DNA of 57,343 bases. It comes from Acidobacteriota bacterium. GTDB taxonomy: Bacteria > Acidobacteriota > Aminicenantia > UBA2199. Each line of letters starts with the position of its first letter. Position 1 is the stretch's first letter. The stretch covers positions 1-57,343 of the forward strand of contig JAHIKI010000062.1 in assembly GCA_018897435.1 (NCBI GenBank). The letters are read 5' to 3'. Below are positions 1-8,112 of this stretch, one piece after another. Under the pieces are notes generated by a model. The model ran no database searches, was not told the DNA's origin, and saw only the letters and a list, made by a program, of their open reading frames with translations. The position numbers and the translations under genes are program-made.

Positions 1-189
1 AAAGAAACCTCCCTGCTTTGCTTACTTCTATGTCTCAATTCGATACTCTTAAAATCCCCTGGCTAAAAAATAAAAGTTTAATCTTTTCCGGCTTATCTCA
101 CTCGTAAATTTATGGCTTATTCCTTTCCGTGAAAATCTATGTTTAAGGCTCTTATCCAGCTCTGCTGGGTTAATTTGAGTTTGTACGGC

Positions 190-219
190 GCCTGCCTTCT
201 TGCGGAAGATGGTGCAGGC
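190..219 (+). other. two-tier hairpin ahead of the first gene
   Basis: The outer stem GCCTGC (190-195) pairs with GCAGGC (214-219). An inner 4-bp stem CTTC/GAAG (196-199 with 205-208) lies inside it. The hairpin is followed by a short T-containing run and then the GGGAGG ribosome site of the first gene. It could be an upstream terminator or a leader structure; sequence alone does not decide. The rest of bases 1-254 shows no gene or clear promoter. Confidence 0.35.
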
Positions 220-254
220 AGCCGTTTTCTCGACAGTAAGGGAGGTACCATCTC

Positions 255-467
255 ATGAAACTTGCAGGCATTGTTTTGATCGTTCTAGGAGCCTTGGCTC
301 TGGCCTACCAGGGTATACGCTATACGACCCAGGAGAAGCTGATCGACATCGGATCCCTCCATGTCACAACTACGGAGAAGAAGACCATTCCGCTGCCGCC
401 GATCGTGGGCGGAGTGGCGATCGTCGCCGGTATCGCGCTGATCCTTGCCGAGCGCAGGAAGAAATAA
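255..467 (+). CDS. small two-helix membrane protein (DUF3185-like)
   Basis: A 70-residue protein with hydrophobic segments at about residues 3-18 and 48-64, joined by a polar stretch with an IDIGSL motif, and ending in basic residues (ERRKK). This matches the layout of the small DUF3185-type membrane proteins known from many bacteria, recognised by pattern only. A GGGAGG site lies 9 bases before the ATG, which supports the start. It sits directly upstream of an OmpA-type lipoprotein and a GlsB-like protein, so a role in envelope stress is plausible but not shown. The molecular function is unknown. Confidence 0.7.
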   Translation: MKLAGIVLIVLGALALAYQGIRYTTQEKLIDIGSLHVTTTEKKTIPLPPIVGGVAIVAGIALILAERRKK

Positions 468-550
468 GGGATTTTCGCGCAATCCAGCGTGTCGTTCACT
501 AACAGCTGGGGACATGATGGCGCGAGGTCAAGAGAAAGAAGGAGGACATT

Positions 551-1210
551 ATGAAGAGAATTGTGACCCTGTTTGTTGTGGTGGTTTTCTTATTGGCGGC
601 CGTTAGCTGCGCGTCCTGGAGCAAGACCGCAAAGGGTGGCGTGATCGGCGGCGCCGTCCTCGGCGGCTTGATCGGCCATGCCGCCGGGAACACCGTGCTT
701 GGCGCGATCATCGGAGCGGCTGTCGGCGGAGCGGCCGGCGCCGTTATCGGGAGTTACATGGACAAGCAAGCCGCGGAAATGCAGCGCGATATTGCAGGGG
801 CCGAAGTCCAGCGCATCGGGGAAGGCATCAAGATCACCTTCGATAGCGGGATTCTTTATGATATTGACAAGTCAGACCTGCGGCCGGCCAGCAAAACAAG
901 CCTGGCCAAGCTGGCCAAGATCCTGAATAAATATCCCGATACCAACATCCTGATCGAAGGCCACACCGACGACAGCGGATCGGAGGACCACAACATGACG
1001 CTAGCGAAGGAGCGCGCCCAGTCCGTGTCCTTCTACCTGGCGACAATGAATGTGCAGTCGGCGAGATTTTCCGTAACAGGCTACGGCGAAGCGCAACCGA
1101 TCGTTACCAATGATACGGTTGCGGGCAGGCAGAAAAACCGCCGGGTGGATATCGCGGTGATCGCCAATGACAAGTTGAAAAAGGCAGCGCAGGACAAAGT
1201 GAAAGGCTGA
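551..1210 (+). CDS. OmpA-family lipoprotein with glycine-zipper segment
   Basis: 219 residues. The signal peptide ends in lipobox AVSC, so Cys20 should be lipidated. Residues about 28-72 are a Gly/Ala-rich glycine zipper (GGAVLGG, GAAVGGAAGAV type repeats). Residues about 95-205 are an OmpA C-terminal peptidoglycan-binding domain, with the conserved GHTDDSG, the LAKERAQSV helix and NRRVDI at the end. The family (YiaD/Pal-like) anchors the outer membrane to peptidoglycan; the zipper probably embeds in or oligomerises at the membrane. AGGAGG lies just before the ATG. It is followed 27 bases later by a GlsB-like gene in the same direction and is probably cotranscribed with it. Confidence 0.92.
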   Translation: MKRIVTLFVVVVFLLAAVSCASWSKTAKGGVIGGAVLGGLIGHAAGNTVLGAIIGAAVGGAAGAVIGSYMDKQAAEMQRDIAGAEVQRIGEGIKITFDSGILYDIDKSDLRPASKTSLAKLAKILNKYPDTNILIEGHTDDSGSEDHNMTLAKERAQSVSFYLATMNVQSARFSVTGYGEAQPIVTNDTVAGRQKNRRVDIAVIANDKLKKAAQDKVKG

Positions 1211-1237
1211 ATCTTGTAATCATATAAAGGAGGCCCC

Positions 1238-1483
1238 ATGAATATTTTATGGATCATCATAATCGGTTTTGTGGTCGGGTTCATCGCCAAGTTGCTCATG
1301 CCGGGAAGGGATCCGGGCGGATTCATCATTACGATCCTTCTCGGCATTGCCGGCTCCTTCGTGGCGACCTACATCGGGCAGCACTTCGGCTGGTACAGGC
1401 AAGGCCAGCCGGCGGGGTTCATCGGGGCGATCCTGGGAGCCATCCTGATCCTGGCCGTTTACCGATTGCTTACAAGGAGATAA
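1238..1483 (+). CDS. GlsB/YeaQ/YmgE-family stress membrane protein
   Basis: 81 residues with three hydrophobic helices. It shows the family pattern GFVVGFIAKLLMPGRDPGGF near the start, then an ILLGIAGSFVATYIG helix and a final GFIGAILGAILILAVYRL helix. These proteins (also called transglycosylase-associated) are small inner-membrane proteins induced by stress, with no known enzymatic activity. AAAGGAGG lies 5 bases before the ATG. Its place between an OmpA lipoprotein and a protease lipoprotein suggests an envelope stress cluster. Confidence 0.9.
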   Translation: MNILWIIIIGFVVGFIAKLLMPGRDPGGFIITILLGIAGSFVATYIGQHFGWYRQGQPAGFIGAILGAILILAVYRLLTRR

Positions 1484-1556
1484 TGACAGCCTGGTTCATC
1501 GTGCCGGCAAACAGGTTGGGCACGATAATGAGAAGCACAAGAAAAAGGGGGTAGGC

Positions 1557-1654
1557 ATGATTTTTAAATATTCGTCACCATTGGCGCGATCTGTGCTATG
1601 GGATTTTTTACATACCACTTTGCTCGGCTGCTTATAGGGAGAAGAACCTTCTAG
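1557..1654 (+). pseudogene. possible small membrane ORF broken by one base
   Basis: A GGGGG ribosome site precedes ATG 1557, which reads MIFK. One base out of frame the sequence reads FVTIGAICAMGFFTYHFARL and then a basic tail, ending at TAG 1652-1654: one hydrophobic helix followed by arginines. The total length (98 bases) is one short of a whole number of codons, so a single A lost from the AAA run at 1566-1568 would explain it. It may be a real small gene with a sequencing error or a decayed one. The rest of 1484-1678 holds nothing else. Confidence 0.3.
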
Positions 1655-1678
1655 GGAAGAAACTTAAAAGAGGTGGTC

Positions 1679-2482
1679 ATGGAAAAAATACAAACCAGAT
1701 TGTTTGTCATTGTGATCGCGGCGTTCCTGTTCCAATCCTGCAGCCTCGTGCCGCTCACCGGCAGGCGCCAGCTCTCGCTCGTTTCTGATGCCGACATGCT
1801 TTCCATGAGCTATGGCCAGTACGACCAGTTCCAGAAGGAAAACAGGATGAGTTCCAACTCGGCGGATACGAATGAAGTGAAACGTGTCGGCAGGAACATC
1901 CAGAACGCGGTGACAACCTATTTCGCCCGGAACAATATGTCACAGGGTCTCAATGGGTTCGCCTGGGAATTCAACCTTGTCGAGAACAAGGAAGCAAACG
2001 CCTGGTGCATGCCGGGAGGGAAAGTGATGGTGTATTCCGGCATCCTGCCCTTCACGCGGAACGAAACCGGCCTGGCCGTCGTCATGGGGCACGAGATCGC
2101 CCACGCCGTGGCCAAGCACAGCAACGAGCGAATGAGCCAGGCACTGGTCGAGCAGCTGGGCGGACAGGTGCTCGCCCAAGCGCTCAAGCAGAAGCCCAAG
2201 CAGACCCAGCAGATCTGGATGGGCCTATTCGGCGTCGGGGTCCAGCTGGGCGCGGTCCTGCCCTACAATCGTCTCCAGGAAGGCGAAGCCGACCGCCTCG
2301 GGCTGATCTTCATGGCCATGGCCGGGTACGACCCCCATGCCGCCATCGGGTTCTGGCAGCGCATGTCCCAGAAAGCAGGGAAGCAGCCGCCGGAGTTCCT
2401 GAGCACGCACCCCACCGACAAGAAGCGGATGACGAAGATCATAGCCGCGATGCCGGAGGCGATGAGGTACTATAAGAAATAG
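1679..2482 (+). CDS. M48-family metalloprotease lipoprotein
   Basis: 267 residues from ATG 1679; AGAGG 5 bases upstream favours this over the in-frame GTG at 1673. An N-terminal signal with QSC gives a probable lipid-anchored Cys21. The zinc motif HEIAH is at residues 138-142, and the third ligand is probably Glu203 in EGEAD. This is the M48 (Oma1/LoiP/BepA-like) signature. Such lipoproteins act in the periplasm in outer-membrane protein quality control. It lacks the TPR region of BepA, so it is closer to the short LoiP-like type. It follows the OmpA/GlsB genes and is trailed by two tiny membrane ORFs. Confidence 0.93.
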   Translation: MEKIQTRLFVIVIAAFLFQSCSLVPLTGRRQLSLVSDADMLSMSYGQYDQFQKENRMSSNSADTNEVKRVGRNIQNAVTTYFARNNMSQGLNGFAWEFNLVENKEANAWCMPGGKVMVYSGILPFTRNETGLAVVMGHEIAHAVAKHSNERMSQALVEQLGGQVLAQALKQKPKQTQQIWMGLFGVGVQLGAVLPYNRLQEGEADRLGLIFMAMAGYDPHAAIGFWQRMSQKAGKQPPEFLSTHPTDKKRMTKIIAAMPEAMRYYKK

Positions 2483-2484
2483 CG

Positions 2485-2619
2485 ATGAAAAGCCGCAGTT
2501 TTACCCAGACCAGGGTCTATTTCACAGCCGGCGTGCTTGCCGTTAGCGGCATGTTCATCATGCTGGTCCGAAAAAAGGCCCGTCAAGACAATGGAGAAGC
2601 AAGAGAAAATGGGAGGTAG
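2485..2619 (+). CDS. possible 44-residue single-helix protein
   Basis: ATG 2485 lies two bases after the stop of the M48 protease gene, an arrangement that allows translational coupling. The product has one hydrophobic segment (about residues 12-27, VYFTAGVLAVSGMFIMLV) followed by a charged tail rich in Lys, Arg and Glu. I do not recognise it. The short length and absence of a clear ribosome site keep confidence low. Confidence 0.35.
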   Translation: MKSRSFTQTRVYFTAGVLAVSGMFIMLVRKKARQDNGEARENGR

Positions 2620-2689
2620 ACATATTCTTATTAAAAATTTTTGCGGTTCATTATGTTCCAATGAAAAGTAAAAAAAGGAGGGTAACAAA

Positions 2690-2854
2690 ATGAGTAGATT
2701 TAGACTGACAAAGAGCATGGGGATGATCCTATTGGGCATCTGGCTCATCATGACCGGGCTGATTCCGCTGCTCCATTTGAGCTTTGAGGGCCTTTCCTTG
2801 ATCATGGCGATCCTGGCCATTGTATCCGGAGCTTTGGTCTTACTCGGCCGTTAA
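2690..2854 (+). CDS. 54-residue two-helix membrane protein
   Basis: ATG 2690 is preceded by AGGAGGG with 7-base spacing, a strong site. The 54 residues form two hydrophobic segments (MGMILLGIWLIMTGLIPLL and LSLIMAILAIVSGALVLLG) around a short turn, ending GR. No family function is known to me, but the start signal and amphipathic layout make it a credible small gene. It ends in front of a perfect hairpin. Confidence 0.6.
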   Translation: MSRFRLTKSMGMILLGIWLIMTGLIPLLHLSFEGLSLIMAILAIVSGALVLLGR

Positions 2855-2859
2855 ATCCA

Positions 2860-2880
2860 TGAGCCTCTGTATGAGGCTCA
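2860..2880 (+). terminator. perfect 8-bp hairpin after the small membrane gene
   Basis: TGAGCCTC (2860-2867), a 5-base loop, then GAGGCTCA (2873-2880), starting 6 bases past the stop at 2854. It is followed by G residues rather than a U tract, so it is not a classical rho-independent terminator. It may stabilise the 3' end or terminate with help. The remaining bases to 3031 show only the ribosome site of the next gene. Confidence 0.4.
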
Positions 2881-3031
2881 GGGGGGAGGATAATTTATCT
2901 CAACCCTGCGGAAACAGAAGAAGGGCGGTGATCAGTCTGATGATTCAGCACCGGTCCGCTTTGTCCGGGCCAATGGTTGACATTACAGCCGATTTTTCCT
3001 ACCATCCATTCATTGGAGGAGTCGATCTTCA

Positions 3032-4048
3032 ATGATCATGAATAATAAGGGCTTGGACTTGAATGGCAAGAAGATCCTGGTGACCGGAGCGGCCGGGTTC
3101 ATCGGCAGCAATCTCGTGCCCGAGCTGCTGCGCAGAGGCAACCGCGTGGTTTGCCTGGCCAGGCTGGACGAAGACACTTCCCGTATTCAGGGTCTCGATT
3201 GCCGGATCGTTTACGGGGACCTTCTCGAAAAAACTTCTCTTGCGGAGGCCGTACGCGGTGCTGAGTACATTTTTCATCTGGCGGCCCTGCTGGGCGGGGG
3301 AACCCCCGAGGCATTTTTGCGGGTCAATTATGAGGGGACAAAAAATCTCATCGATGTCTGCCGCGAGCAGGGCGTGGTACCGGAACGGTTCCTGTTCGCT
3401 TCCAGCGCCACGGTCATGGGGCCTTCGGGGAAAAATGATTTGTTGAATGAAGGTGCGCCCTGCCGGCCGGTGAGCGCCTACGGCAGAAGCAAACTGGCAG
3501 CGGAAGAATACCTGGCTTCCTTGAAAAACACCTTGCCGTATACGATCATCCGCCTGCCCGTGGTCTATGGCCCCGGGAGCGACGGGGGGTTGTACATTTT
3601 TTTCAAGCTGCTGAGCAAAGGCCTGCAAGTGAATGTCGGCAGGTTGGAGGCGACTGTCTGTTTCGTCTGGGACGTGGTCCAGGGGATGATCGATGCTGCC
3701 GAGAACCCCAAGGCCCAGGGAGAAATCTATATCCTGGGTGAAGAAAAAGCCTATCACCTGAAGCAGATATATCAAACGATTGCCTCGATCCTGGGCAAGC
3801 ACCCTGTCAAATTGCCGCTGCCCTATTTCGTGCTTCACTTCCTTACGTTTTTTATTGAAATCGTTTCCAAGCTGACGAAATCCGTCCCGGTCCTGACCCG
3901 GGAGGAATTGACCGTGTATTTGAAATACCGTTACTGGAAGTATGATACCCGCAAGGCGAGCCGGGATTTCGGTTTTCAAAGCCGCTACCCTTTTGTGCAG
4001 GGGGCGAAGATCACGATCGATTGGTACCGCCAGCAGGGCTACATTTAA
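3032..4048 (+). CDS. NAD-dependent epimerase/dehydratase (extended SDR)
   Basis: 338 residues. The Rossmann dinucleotide motif GAAGFIG is near residues 19-25. The catalytic Ser and YxxxK are in FASSATVMG and SAYGRSKLAAEEY, and RLPVVYGPG is the family substrate-side motif. The extended SDR fold acts on NDP-sugars, sterol-like or other carbonyl substrates; the substrate cannot be read from sequence. GGAGGAG upstream supports ATG 3032, though ATG 3038 is also possible. The next gene is a paralog in the same direction 18 bases away, so the pair is probably an operon arising from tandem duplication. Confidence 0.9.
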   Translation: MIMNNKGLDLNGKKILVTGAAGFIGSNLVPELLRRGNRVVCLARLDEDTSRIQGLDCRIVYGDLLEKTSLAEAVRGAEYIFHLAALLGGGTPEAFLRVNYEGTKNLIDVCREQGVVPERFLFASSATVMGPSGKNDLLNEGAPCRPVSAYGRSKLAAEEYLASLKNTLPYTIIRLPVVYGPGSDGGLYIFFKLLSKGLQVNVGRLEATVCFVWDVVQGMIDAAENPKAQGEIYILGEEKAYHLKQIYQTIASILGKHPVKLPLPYFVLHFLTFFIEIVSKLTKSVPVLTREELTVYLKYRYWKYDTRKASRDFGFQSRYPFVQGAKITIDWYRQQGYI

Positions 4049-4066
4049 AGGCGTTTTTCATTTGTA

Positions 4067-5062
4067 ATGAGAAATAAAATGAAAGCGCTGGTGACCGGGA
4101 GCAGCGGATTTATCGGCGGCCACCTGGTGCGGCACTTATTGGAACGGGGATACGCTGTATCCTGTCTTGTCCGGCCCGCCAGCGAGCCACGTGCCTTGGC
4201 AGGACTTGCTGTTACCCGCATCAGCGGCAGCTATTTTGACCTTGATACCCTGCGCCGTGCTGTAGAGGGCATGGAGTATATATTTCACGCCGGGGCCGTG
4301 CTGAGCGCTCCGGATTGGCCGGGCTACTTCAGGACCAACGTGGAAGGCACGACCAATATACTGGAGGCCTGCGCGCAGGCAAATCCCGGGCTGAGGAAAT
4401 TGGTCGTTGTTTCCAGCATTTCAGCCGTTGGTCCGGCCCTTGATAAAAAACCTCTGCGTGAAGGGGACGATTGTCGGCCCGTGTCGCTGTATGGAAAAAG
4501 CAAATACCTGGCCGAACAGGCGGCGATCGCTTTTTTCGACAGGCTGCCGATCGTGATCGTGCGCCCGGCGAACGTGCTGGGGGCCGGGCAAAGGGAGTTG
4601 CTTGCCGTCATGAACCTGCTGCGGCGGCGGATCGTGCCTCTGATCAGCCGTGGCGAGAAACAGACCAGCATCTGCTTCGTGCAGGACCTGGTCCGGGCAC
4701 TGGTTTTGGTTGCGGAAAATGAGTCGGTCAGGGGCAGAACCTATTTCGTGGCGGCAAAGGAATTTTACTCATGGCGGGAAATTCTAAATCAGCTGCTTCT
4801 GGAAATGAATCTGAAATTCGTGCTGAAGATACCCCATCCGCTTATGCTGAGCGTGGCATTTGTTTCCGAGGCCATCTCAAGGCTGACGGGAAATGCGCCC
4901 CTGGTTACACGCAGCGATTTGCGCAGCGCCCGCAACAATTACTGGCTATGCGACACCAGCTTGATCCGTGAGGAACTCGGCTTCCGGATCGAGGTGGAAT
5001 TTGGCCAGGGGATCAGGGATATCGTGCGGCAGTTCAAAGCTTTACGGTCGCTGCGAAGATAA
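4067..5062 (+). CDS. NAD-dependent epimerase/dehydratase paralog
   Basis: 331 residues. It has GSSGFIGGHLV at the N terminus, VVSSISAVGP with the catalytic Ser region, the active-site SLYGKSKYLAEQ and IVRPANVLGAG. Layout and C-terminal pattern (LTREEL in the first gene, VTRSDL here; a W-Y-DTS/DTR motif near the end) match the preceding gene, so the two are tandem paralogs. No strong ribosome site precedes ATG 4067, and ATG 4079 (MKALVTG) is an equally good start. Sugar or lipid-head-group modification is likely; the exact substrate is unknown. Confidence 0.9.
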   Translation: MRNKMKALVTGSSGFIGGHLVRHLLERGYAVSCLVRPASEPRALAGLAVTRISGSYFDLDTLRRAVEGMEYIFHAGAVLSAPDWPGYFRTNVEGTTNILEACAQANPGLRKLVVVSSISAVGPALDKKPLREGDDCRPVSLYGKSKYLAEQAAIAFFDRLPIVIVRPANVLGAGQRELLAVMNLLRRRIVPLISRGEKQTSICFVQDLVRALVLVAENESVRGRTYFVAAKEFYSWREILNQLLLEMNLKFVLKIPHPLMLSVAFVSEAISRLTGNAPLVTRSDLRSARNNYWLCDTSLIREELGFRIEVEFGQGIRDIVRQFKALRSLRR

Positions 5063-5162
5063 CATCCAGCGTCAGGTCATGGTCGGAACGAAAAATATTT
5101 GAGAAATATGATTTTTTTAAATATTCCTGTATGTTCTCTGGATTTATTAAGGGAAGTTAAAG

Positions 5163-5236
<74 letters not shown>

Positions 5237-5342
5237 ACGAGAATATCAATATACCATAAATCGGGGGCCAAAGCAACAGGGTTCAAAGTCAAGGAATCGG
5301 TGGACGGTGGACGGCGTAGGGAAGAAAAAGGGAATAGGTAGG

Positions 5343-5368
5343 GTAGGGGCGGCCCCCCGTGGCCGCCC
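5343..5368. repeat. GTAGGGGC-type palindrome, copy 1
   Basis: GTAGGGGCGGCC (5343-5354) faces GGCCGCCC (5361-5368), with an 8-bp perfect stem and short loop. It is one of several palindromes in this window that share GTAGGGG/CCCCTAC-like ends but differ in the centre. Confidence 0.6.
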
Positions 5369-5417
5369 TTTTTCCCCAAAATCCCAAACACCAGATCCCA
5401 AAAAAGGAATTAAGGAA

Positions 5418-5443
5418 GGGCGAACACGGGGGTTCGCCCCTAC
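5418..5443. repeat. GTAGGGGC-type palindrome, copy 2
   Basis: GGGCGAAC (5418-5425) pairs with GTTCGCCC (5432-5439), followed by CTAC. Same family as the element 50 bases upstream. Both lie in the gap before the histidine kinase gene. Confidence 0.6.
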
Positions 5444-5503
5444 ACTTGCCCTGTCCTTGACAAAAAAAACGCTACTGGATACCATGTTTCAACACGGAGC
5501 GAG

Positions 5504-6664
5504 GTGCCGCCGCCAATGGATGAAAAAGAAACCACTCGCGAACTGGTCGTCGTCGACGTCAAGCGCTATAAAAAGGTCAAGCGCGCCCTGTTGGATAGCG
5601 AGGAGCGCTATCGCCAGCTTTTTGAAAACGTGCCCATCGGCATCTACCGCACCACACCCGGCGGCCAAATCGTGGACGCCAATCCGGCCCTGGTCAAGAT
5701 GCTGGGGTACGAATCTTTTGATGAACTGGCCGCCAGGAATCTTGAAAAGGATTTTTTTGACACCGAGTATCCACGCGCCCACTACCTGGCCATACTGGAG
5801 CACGAGGGCGAGATCAAGGGATCGGAAGCGGTTTGGCGCAAGAAAGACGGCTCCATGATCCATGTCCGTGAAAACGTGAAATCAACCTCCAGCCCCGACG
5901 GGGAAGTTTTTTTCGAGGGTACCATTGAGGACATCAGCGAGCGCAAGGAGGCCGAAACCAAACTGCTGGCCTACCAGGAGCAGTTGCGGGCCCTGACCTC
6001 GGAACTGACCCTGATCGAGGAGAAGGAGCGGCGGCGCATCGCCTGCGAGATCCATGACCAGATCGGGCAGAACCTGGCCCTGTGCAAATTAAAAGTCGCG
6101 GCTATGGAAAAAAACATGCCGAAAGCTGCCATGAAATTGGAGCTGGCTGCCGTCCGCCGCCTGCTGGAGTGCAGCATCCAGGACGCCCGCTCCCTGATCT
6201 TCGATCTCAGCCCGCCGGTCCTGTATGAACTGGGCTTCACGGCCGCGCTGGAATGGCTGGCCGAAAGGATCCAGGAGCAGTTCCATGTCCCGGTCGAATT
6301 CGAAAGCCGCTTCGGGGATCCTGAATTGGATAATGACCGGCAGGTGATCCTGTTCCAGGTAGTGCGCGAACTGCTGGTCAATGTTGGCAAGCACTCGCAA
6401 GCCAGCCAGGCCAAGGTCATCCTGTCTCATCAGGAGCCGTTCCTGAAGATCCAGGTCAACGATGACGGGGTGGGGTTCGATGCGTCGCGGATATTCAGTC
6501 CCAAGGATCAGAACAGTGGCTTCGGCTTTTTCAGCATGCGCGAACGCTTGAATTATCTTGGCGGCGGCTTGGAGGTTAAATCCAAGCCCGGGAAGGGTTC
6601 GCAGATCATCCTGACCGTTCCGCTGCCTGGCCCCGGGCTTGTTGCCAAAAAGGAGAATTCATGA
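5504..6664 (+). CDS. PAS-domain sensor histidine kinase (NarX/DegS-type)
   Basis: Up to 386 residues. There is a PAS domain at about 31-150 with a PAC-like end (FEGTIEDISERKEAE), then a HisKA_3 dimerisation box with ERRRIACEIHDQIGQ (His184, phosphoacceptor). A HATPase_c domain follows, with LLVNVGKHS, DDGVGFD and GFGFFSMRERL. No transmembrane helix is present, so it is a soluble cytoplasmic sensor. The ligand or cofactor of the PAS domain is unknown. GTG 5504 has GGAG 5 bases upstream; ATG 5516 is the alternative. The stop overlaps the start of the response regulator by 4 bases, so they form a translationally coupled two-component pair. Confidence 0.93.
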   Translation: MPPPMDEKETTRELVVVDVKRYKKVKRALLDSEERYRQLFENVPIGIYRTTPGGQIVDANPALVKMLGYESFDELAARNLEKDFFDTEYPRAHYLAILEHEGEIKGSEAVWRKKDGSMIHVRENVKSTSSPDGEVFFEGTIEDISERKEAETKLLAYQEQLRALTSELTLIEEKERRRIACEIHDQIGQNLALCKLKVAAMEKNMPKAAMKLELAAVRRLLECSIQDARSLIFDLSPPVLYELGFTAALEWLAERIQEQFHVPVEFESRFGDPELDNDRQVILFQVVRELLVNVGKHSQASQAKVILSHQEPFLKIQVNDDGVGFDASRIFSPKDQNSGFGFFSMRERLNYLGGGLEVKSKPGKGSQIILTVPLPGPGLVAKKENS

Positions 6665-7305
6665 GCGTGAAGATCATCATCGCCGATGACCACCAGATCA
6701 TGCGTGACGGCTTGCGCACCCTGCTCGAAAAGGAAAAAGGCCTGGAAGTGATCGCCGAAGCCAAGAACGGCCGTGAAGCCATCCGCCTGGTCGAGCAGCT
6801 GCGCCCCGACATCATCATCATGGACATCTCCATGGATGACCTGAACGGCATGGACGCCACGCGCCACATCGTGGCCAAGGAATGGGGCTGCCGGGTCATT
6901 GCCTTGTCCATGCACGCCGACAAACGCTTTGTGGCCGGGATGTTCGAAGCCGGGGCCATGGGCTACCTGCTCAAGGACTGCGCCTTTGACGAAATGATCC
7001 AGGCCATTCGCCAGGTGGTTTCGGGGCGGACGTACCTTTGTTCCATGATCTCGGGTGTAGTGATCCGCGATTACATCCAGCGCATGCGCAAAAGCAATCC
7101 CTCATTGCTCAGCCCGCGCGAAAAAGAAATCCTGCAGCTCCTGGCTGAAGGCAGCACCACCAAGCGCATCGCCAACCAGCTATGCGTGTCGGTCAAGACC
7201 GTTGAAACGCACCGCCAGCACGTCATGGACAAGCTCAAAATATTCAGCATCGCCGACCTGACCAAATACGCCATCAAGGAGGGGATCACCTCCCTGGATA
7301 TGTGA
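6661..7305 (+). CDS. NarL/FixJ-family response regulator
   Basis: 214 residues. The receiver domain (about 1-120) has acidic DD at 9-10, phosphoacceptor Asp55 in IIIMDISM, and the Lys of YLLKD. A LuxR-type helix-turn-helix follows at about 145-205 (LSPREKEILQLLAEGSTTKRIA and VSVKTVETHRQHVMDKL). It binds DNA as a transcription factor when phosphorylated, here by the kinase whose gene overlaps it (ATGA). Targets cannot be inferred from position, because the downstream 800 bases hold only repeats and the next gene is a peptidoglycan amidase. Confidence 0.95.
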   Translation: MSVKIIIADDHQIMRDGLRTLLEKEKGLEVIAEAKNGREAIRLVEQLRPDIIIMDISMDDLNGMDATRHIVAKEWGCRVIALSMHADKRFVAGMFEAGAMGYLLKDCAFDEMIQAIRQVVSGRTYLCSMISGVVIRDYIQRMRKSNPSLLSPREKEILQLLAEGSTTKRIANQLCVSVKTVETHRQHVMDKLKIFSIADLTKYAIKEGITSLDM

Positions 7306-7454
7306 TGCCTAGTAGACAGTAGTTGGTAGTCAGTAGGAAGAGGCTAGGGGCGATAGACAATGGGTCATGGGTCACAGATGAAAATCGGTGTAAGGTGTAC
7401 GGTGCACGGTTGACGGTGAAGAAAAAAACGAGGCTTGGGATGGAGACAGAAATT

Positions 7455-7573
7455 GTAAATGGGTGAAAGGGTAAACGAGTGGAAGGGGAAGAAAATCGTT
7501 CGAATTATTGCCATTTCCCGTCTACTCGTACACGCGTTTACCCGTCTACCATTTCACCATTCTACTCATTTAC
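7455..7573. repeat. long imperfect inverted repeat in an 800-bp gap
   Basis: The purine-rich arm starting GTAAATGGGTGAAAGGGTAA (7455) is mirrored by the pyrimidine arm ending in CATTTCACCATTCTACTCATTTAC near 7550-7573, with GTTTACCC in the middle of both. Flanking bases repeat short words such as GTACGGTGCACGGTTGACGG (about 7390-7420) and TTGGAATTTGAGATTTGGAA (about 7589-7615). Bases 7306-7850 show no convincing gene, so this looks like degenerate repeat DNA. Confidence 0.4.
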
Positions 7574-7850
7574 TTCCTGGTTTAGAACATTGGAATTTGA
7601 GATTTGGAATTTGAGTCTTCTCTCGTTATGCGTCACGAAAGTTCGTTTAAACTGCACTTCGGCCCTAAGGTTTTTCGAATGCCGGAATCAGGTATTTCCC
7701 GATTGTTTTGCCGTTCGCTTCCAAGTATGTAATGACTAAGTATTTTTTAAGGGTCACAATGAAAAGGGGGGAGAGCGGGATTTTTCGAGGTGCCTGACCG
7801 CTCCAATCGCAAATTCCATTGAATCGTGGTATGATCACGGCTGGAGAAAC

Positions 7851-8042
7851 ATGGGCGCCAAAAATTTTGTCAACCAGTTCAAAAACACCCGCCGCCAGGC
7901 GGGACTTCATGGCCGCCATCCCCTTGGGGGACAGGCGCGGGTGCAAATGAGTAAAAGCGAAAAAAAATCCGGCCGCGCCAACAACAATCCGCATACGGCG
8001 CAACGGCCGTTTAAAAAATATTCCGGACCCCAGGGCAAATAA
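7851..8042 (+). CDS. possible 63-residue basic protein
   Basis: ATG 7851 has GGAG 5 bases upstream, and a TATGAT hexamer lies at 7830-7835. The 63 residues are strongly basic (KNTRRQAG, KSEKKSGRANN, RPFKKYSG) without a hydrophobic segment. I recognise no family. It could be a small nucleic-acid-binding protein or chance; a shorter start at M33 (MSKSEKKSG) also exists. It points toward the amidase gene 70 bases on. Confidence 0.3.
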   Translation: MGAKNFVNQFKNTRRQAGLHGRHPLGGQARVQMSKSEKKSGRANNNPHTAQRPFKKYSGPQGK

Positions 8043-8112
8043 GCGCGACCCGATTCCCTGCTTTTGTGCGACTGATATTGATTTCTGGTTAAATATTTAG
8101 TACATTATAATC

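Noticed and set aside
3029-3979. 316-codon open frame opposite the first epimerase
   Set aside because: Antisense shadow; no motif.
5270-5470. possible CRISPR-like repeats
   Set aside because: The repeated elements are two palindromes with differing centres and no regular spacers; no cas genes are near.
7479-8003. open frames in the gap before the amidase (7479-7739 plus strand, 7665-8003 minus strand)
   Set aside because: They cross repeat DNA, lack ribosome sites and show no protein-like pattern.
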